A program made the position numbers and the translations under genes. A model generated the notes under the pieces. The model did not search any database and was not told where the DNA came from. It was given only the letters and a program-made list of their open reading frames with translations. Source: Lunularia cruciata (lineage: Eukaryota > Streptophyta > Marchantiopsida > Lunulariales > Lunulariaceae). From it: a stretch of DNA of 64,000 nt. This document shows positions 12,178 to 21,800 of the stretch, in pieces. Position 1 is the stretch's first letter; the number at the start of each line of letters is the position of its first letter. Location of the stretch: the NCBI GenBank assembly GCA_948567375.1, contig OX419760.1, positions 50,902,001-50,966,000 of the forward strand. The letters are read 5' to 3'.

Positions 12178-14751
12178 ATGTCGAGCAATTTTCCTTTGCC
12201 GTTGAGGAGTCGTCTTGCGGGTGATCGGGGAAAGGGAAATAGAGTTGGACTTGTGTTAGTGCACAAGGGAGAAGTCACGAGAGTGAAATTGAGAGAAAGT
12301 GAGAAAGTAGAAGAGATGGGAGGAGGGAAGAAGAACTCCAAATTTGCAGTGAGAAATCATGCAATTCGGAGATTAGATGTGATAGCAAGGATCAAAGTCT
12401 TGAGCCAACTTCGGATCACCTTTCTGGCATGGAACTGGAACGTGAGTTTTCCAGGATTCATGATAGAAATCATCAAGAGTAAGTGTCTTGATGGACCCGA
12501 GGAAGAAGGAAAGAGAGGAAATCCGGCTTGCTGGACAGAGTCGGATTGGAGACTTGTACTCGGGAAGGAGGCATGCTCGGAGCAAGGAGCCACGTTCTTG
12601 GGGAAAGGAGAGATAGCCCAAGAAACGCAGGAGGTGAGAGATGCCTTCTTGTCAAAAAGAACAAAGAATGGGTATAAGGTTGAGAGCTACAAAGATCCTA
12701 TCAAGAGGGGAATTGTGAGTGCTCTCATGGCAATCTTGAAGCCGGAGAGAACAACTAATGTGATGAAACACCAAGCGGTGTTCTTCCATAAGTTGTTTGC
12801 AGGAGAACCTAACAATTGGGCGAGGTGTTTTCACGAGAGAACGAGGCAGATGGTGTGGAATTTGCGGGATAAGTTGCCTCCACATTACATTGTGCCATTT
12901 GCAGCACACTTCTACCTTGGGCTCAATCTACTGACCTCGGCGGAGTGGAATCGGATGGTGTTGCACTTCCATCCGGATGTGCAAAAGGAGGTCAATGTCA
13001 AGGAGCAGCAATATATTCTCCAAATCCAGAGCACGGATGACTACTACGTGAAGACAGGAAAGAACGTGGAGGTCGTAGTAAGTACCCCGACAAAAAAGAG
13101 GAGTTGGCAAGGAGAAGCTGAAGAAAGCAAGAAACCTCGGAAGATGCAGAGAAGTAACCCGAGGCAAAGTATGGTGGTGATTGAGTCGAAAGATGAAGAC
13201 TCAAAAGGCGAGGCTGAGCTCAAGACAGAGGACTCAAAACATGAGGAGGAACCTGAACTGACATTGCAGAGTGGAGATACGAGCAGTGACAATAAAGAAG
13301 GAGGAGAGATGACATTGGCGCCAACGGCTTACAAGGAAGAAGAAGAAGTGCAAGCCGAGGTGGAAGCCAAAGACAACTCGCCATTAGAAGATGAAGTTCC
13401 GGTGGCCGAGGAAAAGAAGATCGCAGTGCAGCGAGGAGTTCGCTCGCGACGTAAGGCAAAGTGTGAAGCGGGGCCAAGCAGACAGAAGGAAGAGGTAGAA
13501 GAAAGCTCGGGCAGTGAGGCATCAATCCCTATACAAAGACTCCAGAGAAGAAGGCGAGTATCAAGAGAACACGAGGAGAAAAGAGAGACCACTCCATGGG
13601 AGGAAGTAGTTGCTAATGATGGAGTCGATTACCTGCGAGAGGTAGTGTGCTTGTTGATGGTGAAGTTGGAGCACAAGAAGAAGGAGATGCAGTCGGCTTG
13701 TCCAGAGGTGAAGACTGTTTTGCAGGTCCTATCAAGATTAGAGGAAGAGAACTCGGAGTTGAAGAGAGGTATAACCCGAGGTGAGGAGGAGAGAGAAGTA
13801 ATGAGAGCGGAGGCAGTAGAGTGAAGTTAGGTTATTGAAGACCTGAAGAGAGAAGTAAATTATCAAGAGGATCTTGTGAGGAAGAGTGACATAGCAAGGG
13901 AAAGACAGGTTGCTGAATTCAAAATCTTGAAGCAGCAGTTTGCTGATTCAAGAGTAGAACTTATCCATGCTATGGTGAGGGTAGCAGCAAAGGATCAAGA
14001 GCTCAATAGAGTGATGGAGAGTATGGAGGAGAAGAAGCAACTCTGGCAAAGAGAGTTGTTTGTGCGGTATAAAGAAGAAGACCGATTACGGGAATTACTT
14101 CGTAATCAGGAAGAGAAAGTTGTACAGAAGGAGAAGGGGAAGGAGACTGTGAAGGCCAAATTCAAGGTAGAGTTGGAGATGTACCCAGAGGAATGGCTTG
14201 TAGATCGGGAACAAGAACGGAAGACAAGGTTGGAGCCATTGAAGGAGATAGTCCTCAAGGTGAATGTGATGTTAAGTACAGAAGCCAGCGTTTGAATTGA
14301 AGAAGCACGACTGCACGAGTTAAAACTGTTGGTGCAGGAGACGAGGCGAAGACAAGCAAAAGACACCGAGATGAATGCCTTGTTAATAAAACTAAGAACT
14401 CGTGTAGACAGAAAGGTGTTAGAGGTAGAGGATAACATTTCAATTAGATTAGACTTAGTGAAAATAGAGTTAGAAAAACTTCGGAAGGATGTTAGAGCAA
14501 AACCCGAAGTAGATAACATAGGAGTCCAAATGTCTTTGGAGTTACCATCAGAGACATTAGAGAAGAGTGGGTCGGGAGATAAGGAGTAAGATAGATTACC
14601 CACTAGTGAAATTTTAGATCAGGAAAGAGAATTGCTGGATCTGGTAGGAGAAGTAGGAGATCTGAAACCTGAGGAAAAAGTGATAGGAAGTAAGATTACT
14701 TCGGGTTTGGGTTTGAAAGCCGATGACAAAGTAGACATCGGATCAGATTAG
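12178..14751 (+). pseudogene. LTR-encoded ~857-codon coiled-coil protein of unknown function (near-intact)
   Basis: A single frame runs 2574 bp with no frameshift. It is open to 13824 (548 residues), then shows stops at 13822-13824, 13828-13830, 14293-14295 and 14587-14589, and ends at 14749-14751. Residues about 57-295 form a conserved domain rich in aromatics (TFLAWNWNVSFPGF at 81-94, WTESDWRLVLG at 119-129, NGYKVESYKDPIKRGIV at 164-180, QAVFFHKLFAGEP at 199-211, HYIVPFAAHFYLGLNLL at 236-252). Residues about 310-450 are acidic and probably disordered; residues about 490-790 are strongly coiled coil; the C-terminus LGLKADDKVDIGSD is conserved in all copies. No signal peptide, membrane segment or enzyme motif is visible. 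The element A version shares 63 of 100 residues in the core, which suggests selection for the protein. Function unknown. Confidence 0.75.
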
Positions 14752-14866
14752 TAACGGATTTGAGATTTGAAGAGGCAGATATGAAGAGGTGCATTGTCAT
14801 TTTGGATCTGCAGGTTAGAACAGTTGTGGTAGAACGTTATAGTTGTTAGAACTGTCGATTGCTTCA

Positions 14867-14875
14867 CTATTTAAG
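14867..14875 (+). promoter_or_regulatory. Conserved second TATA-like box between the LTR ORF and LTR end
   Basis: CTATTTAAG occurs about 115 bases after the ORF stop. It is matched at 8687-8695 and 42352-42360 (element B) and, as GTATTTAAG, on the minus strand at 31442-31450 (element A). A GATAAAG sequence that could act as a polyadenylation signal follows about 50 bases later in the copies. I infer that this box drives the genomic RNA, leaving about 640 bp as R plus U5. Confidence 0.45.
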
Positions 14876-15539
14876 AGTGGCATTTGCAGGAAAATGTTGT
14901 TCAGTGCTCATTATTTCTGAGAATAGATAAAGCAAAGTGCTGTGAAGCCGTACTCGTCGCTTGAGCTTGATTCCGAGTATCAACTTTGTGTCTATGTTTG
15001 TGAGTGTGTGAAGAATTTTTAAGTGCAAGTCAGTGTGCTTGTTGGATGTTGGATTCCACAGCCTTGATCTTCATTCTGTGTGTTTGATCCTGAGTGAAGT
15101 GCAATCAAAGCAATGCCTTGACAGATCTGAGAGGAATTGTAGTGTTGGTAGTATTCTGCATTTGTGAGTGCAGTGCAAAGTTGATGTGAAGCAATTTTGA
15201 TCAAGGAAGTTGTGCCTTCAGTGGAAGGGTGGAACACAATTCTGAGGCAAAGTCGTTTTGTAGTGAAGTGCCATTTTCGGGAGAGCCTGAATCATCACAA
15301 TCAAGATTGTTTGGAAAGGATTGAAGGATTTGTGATTAAGGAGTGTTAATTTGTGACAAGACTGCAAATCAGTGCTTGTTACTCTCTTCTGGGTGTGGTT
15401 TCTACCTGAGAGACTAAAGAAGAACTCAAGAAGAACTGAAATTGTTACTTTGCTTCGTATTTGACCAATTCCGATGCGTATCTCTGAGAGAACAAACTTA
15501 ACTTACCCAATTACCGCAAAAGTGATATTTGCCGAGTTG

Positions 15540-16289
15540 TCACATGCGCTCTTCCTCGTCTGCTTCCCGTCGTAAATCCAGATGCATGTGAGATCCCATA
15601 CGATGACACTTCTCTTTGGTCAGCAGGTTCAGTCCAAAGTAGAAATGTGCTATGAACGGTGCAAAGTAATGCGGTGGCGAGCCCGTTTGCCAATTAACCA
15701 CCATTTGCCTCGTTTGGTGGTGAAAGCACTTTGCCCAATTCACTGGAACTCCTGCAAACATCTGATGGAAGAATACGGCTTGCTGCATGTTCACGTAGGT
15801 GGTTTGTTCTGGCTTGAACATGGCCATCATTGCCCCCACAATGCTTCTTTGGATCGGATCCCAATAGGACTCCACCTTATATCTATTTGTCGTTCTTGGA
15901 GCAAAAAATGAGTTGCGGATCTGCGCCATCTCCTCTGCATCACACTTCCAATAGAAGGTGATCCTCATTGGCTCTCCTACTTCTCTCCCCAATACTAACC
16001 TCCAATCCAACGTAGTCCATCGAGCCGGATTGCCTCTCTTCCCTTCCACCTCGGAACCCTCTTCATAATTACTGGCAGCGATCTCTGCCATCACTCTCGA
16101 GAAACTGAAATTCCAGTTCCATGCTAAAAATGTAATAGGAAGTCTAGTCAAGACTTCGATTCTAGCTACTACATCTAATCTTTGGATTGCAAAACCTTGC
16201 ACCGCCAGTGCATTGGCCACCTTCTTTGCCATGATCTGTTCTTTCGTTCTACAATGCTGGAAAATGAGACCCTCTCTTGGACGAGACAC
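15540..16289 (-). pseudogene. LTR-encoded ORF, N-terminal part, element A 3' LTR copy
   Basis: This minus-strand frame of 249 codons reads MSRPREGLIFQHCR, then MAKKVANALAVQGFAIQRLDVV, and continues without a stop through the conserved domain (RLPITFLAWNWNFSFSRV, WTTLDWRLVLGREVG, NRYKVESYWDPIQRSIVGA, QAVFFHQMFAGVPVNWAKCFH, HYFAPFIAHFYFGLNLL) to the point at 15545 where the solo LTR is inserted. The rest of the ORF continues at 11240-11764 after the insertion but has lost about 1.45 kb. The N-terminus differs from the element B type, so this is a separate subfamily. The open length is notable for a copy of this age. Confidence 0.7.
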
Positions 16290-16799
16290 TCTAACTCCCT
16301 TGGGGTTTCAAAAAATCTCACTCTTGATGGGCATCCAGACACGCAGTACTGCAGGACAACTACTCAAAGGGACTGGAAATTTACTCAGAACATTCAACTT
16401 GTCCTTGCGCATTTGCAATTTTATATTACCCCAAATTGCCATCATTCTTCAATCAATTTGAGCTTCAAATTTCTCTCTTTTGCGTGCAAATCCCGGTCAC
16501 TATCAAGACATGCTTCTTCTGCCCACGCCGTTTCTTGAAATGTACTTTCTTGCCACATACCAAGGTTGTTAAATGGTCTTCGTATTTCTTGTGCCTTCCG
16601 ACCCAAAGACGATGCTCTTCAAACTTTTTCTGTCATACTTCTTTTTCCAAGTACCTCCATCATCGGATCCGATGTCATCTTCTTTGGATGTCTTGTGAAG
16701 TTACTTTCGTCCATTCTTCATTCGCAATTCGACCTTCCGTGCTTACTTCTTCTCTTAAACCCAAATAAACATAGAAAAAAAATGTGGGTACCACATACC

Positions 16800-18077
16800 C
16801 CCTTCCTCAAATGTGAGCTTCCTCGCAAACACCGAGAACTGGGTTTTTATACAAAGTTGGGTTTGGGGTCCAATATTTTCTAACCCTCCAACCATTGACG
16901 CGAGTTACAAAAGGATTGTCATCTAGGTCTGCAAGTTGAATAGAACCATTAATATAGATGTGCATCACACGATACGGTCCCATCCACCTCAGATGTAATT
17001 TTCCTGGAAAAAATATGCGGCAATTATCATATAATAATACCAAGTCTCCCTCTTGAACAGCCACAAGTTTGATTCTTTTATCGTGCCGGACCTTCTGTTG
17101 TTCTTGAATTTCCTTTGTTGTTTGCATTGCATCATCCCTTTTCTCTTCTAACCATATCAGTTGATGGATCCGAAGATCTTGGCTTTCTTCCTTCGACCAC
17201 CGTTCTTCACAAAGTATTCTATATGTTGGTACTTCAAACTCAACTGGTAATATGGGATGCAATCCGTATGTCAGGAAATAAGGAGTTTGCTTGGTAGTAA
17301 ACTTTTCAGTTGTTTGATATGCCCACAATGGTGAGGTAACTTCGTATCCCAGTCATAGGCACAATTGACTGTCACCTTATTCAAAATTTTACATAGCAAT
17401 CCATTGGCTTTCTCTGTGAGTCCATTCGCTTTTTTGGGTTGTAAGGCGTGGTCTTCCAATGTTTGATTTGGAAGTTTACTTGGTTAATTCTTCCACCATC
17501 GAGTTCAAAAAATGAGATCCCCGATCACTGACCAATTCTAGAGGACACCCATAACGGGAAATGATGTTTCCGAAGAAAACTTCTGCTACTATCTTTGCAT
17601 CATCTCTTCGTGTTGCCTCTGCTTCCACCATCTTGGTGGCATAATTGGTACATACTAAGATGTACCTCTTCCTCGTGACACGAGTTACTGGTTGAATAGG
17701 TCCCACAAAATCAATACCCAATTTCTCAAATGGAGCCAGAGGCAAAATTGGTTTCAAAGGCCACTGAGAAGTTGCCGTCGGTTTCCTTGTTCTTTGACAG
17801 GCATCACAACTCCAAATATGGGCATGAGTATCTTTATACATTGTAGGCCACCAATACCCTGCCAAAAGAATTTTCTTCACCATATTTTTCAGGGCATAGT
17901 GTCCCCCTGATGCTTCCGAGTGTAAGGATTCGATGACTCCTCCTACTTTGTATGCTTCCAAACATCTCCGAAGTACTTCATCTTTGCCCATTTTAAACAA
18001 AATGTTGCATTTCAATTGGTATGGTCCCATTTTCCAAAGAAAGACTGCCCTTTGTTCCGGGTCCAGCACCTCAGTAC
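16800..18077 (-). pseudogene. Element A integrase (3' part of pol)
   Basis: Read on the minus strand from 18077, this codes for the zinc-binding HHCC module (SEASGGHYALKN near 17910, then CDACQRT near 17800), the catalytic core (LGIDFVGP near 17715, LVSDRGSHF near 17520, and GLTEKANGLL near 17410 holding the Glu) and the C-terminal part (WMGPYRVMHIY near 16970, RVRKYW near 16880). Frameshifts separate the blocks around 17460-17480 and 17330. Integrase joins the cDNA to chromosomal DNA. No chromodomain follows; the frame ends next to the polypurine tract at about 16795-16807. The 5' side is interrupted by element E at 18078. Confidence 0.85.
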
Positions 18078-18756
18078 TGTGAGCCGGCCTGTCTCTCACT
18101 CAGGATGAACCTCTGATGGCTATTATGGTAGCGCACCATGGACTAAGAAGGCAAGGAACCCCAACTCCATCATACTCCTCCAAGGCTAACACTCCAAGAC
18201 TCAAGACATTGCTCACTAGAGAACTCAATGAGAGAGAGATAGTTGCAAATGAAAGGATGATGAGTACCTCCTCACTCCTTGTTTATATACTTGTGAAATA
18301 GTTACGTACCAAAGTTACTAATTACCGTAGTAACTCAAGTTACTAGACTAAAAGTCAAGTAAAGTCAAAAAGTAGAAAGGAATATCCATTCACATGGGCA
18401 TATTCCCCTTATCTTGACCCAACCACTAAAGCAAGGATTCCTTCACATGGGCTATCCTTGGACTAAAGAAGAATCCAAAACAAAAAGGCTTGCGGGCCCA
18501 AGAGTTCTCAATTCTTTCCCCAAAGCCAAACACCTAGGAATAATACCAAGTCAACACACTAAAATCCAAAATAGTGGTGCTCATCTTTTCTACTTTCTCT
18601 AAAGTAAGGTCCCATCTATCTTAGCTATGACTAACTTTAGCTAACCATGACTAATATAGAACCATCCTTTATCTCTATATAAATAATATCTCTTAAGTAC
18701 TTGTAATACCAAGCTAAATATCACAATACCACACACATGCACAAATGGGTGTTACA
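18078..18756 (-). repeat. Element E 3' LTR (679 bp)
   Basis: In element orientation it runs TGTAACACCCATTTG to GGCTCACA. A TATA box (GTATATAAAC on the minus strand, 18281-18290) marks the probable promoter, so U3 is about 500 bp. Confidence 0.95.
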
Positions 18757-18804
18757 TTTACCCCCGGACTAAGTTTTCACTTTGTCCTCAAAGTGAAGGT
18801 CTCT

Positions 18805-21800
18805 CTACCTTCTATGGTACATCTTCAACTTATCATGGTTAATCCTATCAAAGTGTCTTCCTCCCAACTCCTTGAGATCATAGGTGTAATTGCCCCACAC
18901 CTTCTCTACTATGAAAGGTCCAAAGTACTTAGGCAAAAACTTCTTTTGCACTCTCTTGAATCGAATGGAATCAAACAACATTACCCAATCACCTTCTTTG
19001 AAAGGCTCCACCTTCTTCTTGCCTTGCCTCTTGTCATAGCTCTCCTTTTGTTTCCTTTGGGCTTGCTCCACTCGAACCATAGCAACTGCTCTTGCCTCTT
19101 CCAACTCCATGAGTTGATCCTTCCTTGACTTCCCTGCATCACTTCCTTGTGCTTTCTTCAATCTCCTATGAATGCTTTGGAAGGTAGGAAGATCAAAGTG
19201 AATAGGTAAGGTAGACTCAATACCATACACCAATTGGAATGGAGAATATCCAGTGGAAGTCTTCATGGTTGTCCTATACTCCCACAAAACTACATGAATC
19301 CTCTTGTCCCAATGATGTTTAGCCCCCTCCATTTCTGCATCTTTGGCCAACATCATGCACAAGGTCTGATTGGTTCTCTCTGTCAAGCCATTGGAATTTG
19401 GCTTATAGGATGTAGTTACTCTATGTGTGATAGAGAAATGTCGTAGCATGGCTGTAGTAATGCTTCCTGTAAACTCTCCTCCTCTATCAGAAACCAACTC
19501 CAAAGGGCATCCAAACCTAGTGATAATGCGTTCATAAAGAAATCTACCCACTTCATCTTCATTCTTGTCCCTCAATGGTCTAGCCTCAACCCACTTGGTA
19601 AGGTAATCAGTAACTACCACAATGTACCGATTGTTCCTTGGGGTTCTATTGAGAGGTCCTACAAAATCAATTCCCCACTTCTCAAAAGGTCCTAGCAATG
19701 GAATTGATCTAAGTGGTGGAGTGGATGTAGACTTTCTAGCAAAAGCTTGACAAACATGACAAGTTTTGCAATAATCAAGACAATCCTTGAAAATCCCTCT
19801 CCAATGGTAACCTGCATCTAGAATCTTGAAAGCAGTCACCTTTCCTGCAAAGTGTCCTCCACATACTAAACCTTCATGAAACTCCTTTATGAGTAGGATA
19901 GACTCTTCCTTACCCACTGCTCTTCGAAGTAGACCATCTGCTCCTTGGTGAAAAAGAATATCATCCACCATTGTGTAAGGTCTAGATCTTGCTGCAAGGG
20001 CCTTCCTCTCCCTAGCATGCATCCCTTCTGGATAGTTACCTCTTGTCACAAAATCCACAATCTCCTTGTACTCCATTGGAACCTCTTGAGTGACTGAGAT
20101 TGTCATGAGCTCCTCATCCGGGAAGGAATCATCTACTGGCTCATCTCCATCATGATCATAGGCTCTAGATAACAAATCAGCATTTGCATGTTTCTTTCCT
20201 GGCCTATCCTCAATTGTGCAGTCATACTCAGACAAGAGAATCATCCACCTTGCTAGTCTCCCTTCAACATTAGGCTTGTTGAAGATGTACTTCAAAGCCT
20301 TGTGATCCGTGACAATTGTGGCTTTCCCTCCAATCAAGTAGTGTCTAAACTTCTTGAGACCAAAGATCACTGCCAACCCTTCTCTCTCTGTGACAGAGTA
20401 GTTCTTCTCTGCTGAAACCATCTGCCTACTAGCATAAGCTATTGGATGATCATGCCCATCTTGGTCTAATTGACTAAGAGTGCATCCTATAGCTACATTA
20501 GAAGCATCAGTGTAGAGGATGAAAGGCTTACTCCAATCAGGTTTAGCAAGAATTGGAGCTACAACAAGGGATTGCTTGAGCTCCTCAAAAGCTTTGAGAG
20601 CCTCCTTGTCTTCCAAAATCACCATGTAATCTACACCCTTCTTCATGTAGATGGTCAATGCATAAGCCTTGTTGGAAAATGAGAAGATGAACCTCCTATA
20701 GTACCCAACCATTCCCAAGAATTGGCGTAACTTTGTCAAGCTTGAAGGGAATGGAAGGTCTGAGATTTTCCTCACCTTCTCAGGATCAACTGCTATTCCA
20801 TCCTTGGAGATGATGTGCCCCAAAAGTAGACCTTCTTCACATCCAAAAATGCACTTCTCTGGGTTGAGTGATGCATTTGCCTCATCCAAGCGTTGCAAGA
20901 CTTTGATTAGGTGCTCAAAGTGCTCCTCCTTGCTCCCATAGACACAAAAGTCATCAATGAAATCTCTCACAAATTTCCCAATGAAAGGTTCAAATACCTT
21001 GTTCATGAACCGTTGGAATGTGGCTGGAGCATTGCAAAGCCCAAAAGGCATGACCTTGAAAGCGTAAGTTCCCCAAGGTGTGGTGAATGTGGTGAGTTGT
21101 TGATGCTCTGGTGCAATCTTGATTTGGTTATATCCACTATAACCATCTCCAAAACTGTACCTCTCATGACCTGCAACCTCCTCCAAGATCTCATCAATGA
21201 ATGGCAATGGGTAGTAGTCCTTCTTGGTAACAGCATTGAGCTTCTTGTAATCCACACATACCCGAAGCTTGCTATTCTTTTTCTTCACAATGACAATTGG
21301 AGACACCCATTCTGAATTCTCCACCTCAAAGATAAATCCAGCCTCCTTGAGCTTATCAATCTCCTCCTTCACAACCAAAGATATTGGTGGGCTAATGCGA
21401 CGTTGCTTTTGGCGGATTGGTCTTGCATGTGACTCCACCTCTATCTTGTGCTCCTCCAAGGTGACTTCCTTCAAATCCTTGTAACTAAAAGCAAACACAT
21501 GGATGAACTTGCGGAAAATCTCCTCAAATCTCACCTTCTCCTCCTTGGTAACATTTGGGCCATACTTGAGGGTAGATAACCTTCTCTCTACCTCCTCAAG
21601 TGTCAATGGTGATTTATCTGGGTCCTTCAAAACCTCTGGCTTAGGTGCAAAATCCATAGCACACAAAGGATACACATCTGAATCAGATTCAGATTCATCC
21701 TCCTCCGTGGAAGTCTCCTCTTCCATGCTTGTGTCCACACCTGAAGCTCCTCCTTCAGAATCAGATTCCCAATAATCAGAAGATGGGGTATCTGAATGTG

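Larger units (their letters stand above)
11765..15544 (+). mobile_element. Solo giant LTR (3780 bp), best-preserved copy
   Basis: It begins TGTGGTACCCACATT and ends GAGTTGTCACA, with no primer site or internal sequence on either side. The flanks GGCAC (11760-11764) and TGCGC (15545-15549) each differ by one base from GGCGC in the unoccupied site of the sister LTR (about 33208-33212), so they fit a mutated 5-bp target duplication. It contains TATA-like boxes at 12151-12158 and 14867-14875, and the most complete version of the LTR-encoded frame. Recombination between the two LTRs of a full element would leave this structure. Confidence 0.85.
10779..16794 (-). repeat. Element A 3' LTR, internally deleted and split by a solo LTR
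   Basis: LTR sequence occupies 10779-11764 and 15545-16794, 2236 bp in total against 3683 bp for the 5' LTR. At about 11373 the sequence jumps from the LTR tail to the middle of the encoded frame, a deletion of about 1.45 kb relative to the 5' LTR (31373 to about 32843). A solo LTR of the same family is inserted at 11765-15544. Confidence 0.88.

Noticed and set aside
12357-13592. Many minus-strand frames opposite the 12178 ORF
   Set aside because: They are antisense shadows of a purine-rich coding strand (Glu, Lys and Arg codons read as Leu, Ser and Phe); none is conserved as such in the other LTR copies.
12178-14751. Envelope-like protein in the LTR
   Set aside because: No signal peptide, transmembrane segment or Cys-rich ectodomain is visible; the protein is charged and coiled coil.
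18116-18602. Small frames of 61 and 62 codons that occur twice with identical products (18116-18301 with 25239-25424, and 18414-18602 with 25537-25725)
   Set aside because: They lie on the antisense strand of the element E LTRs; their identity reflects the near-identical LTR pair, not protein conservation.
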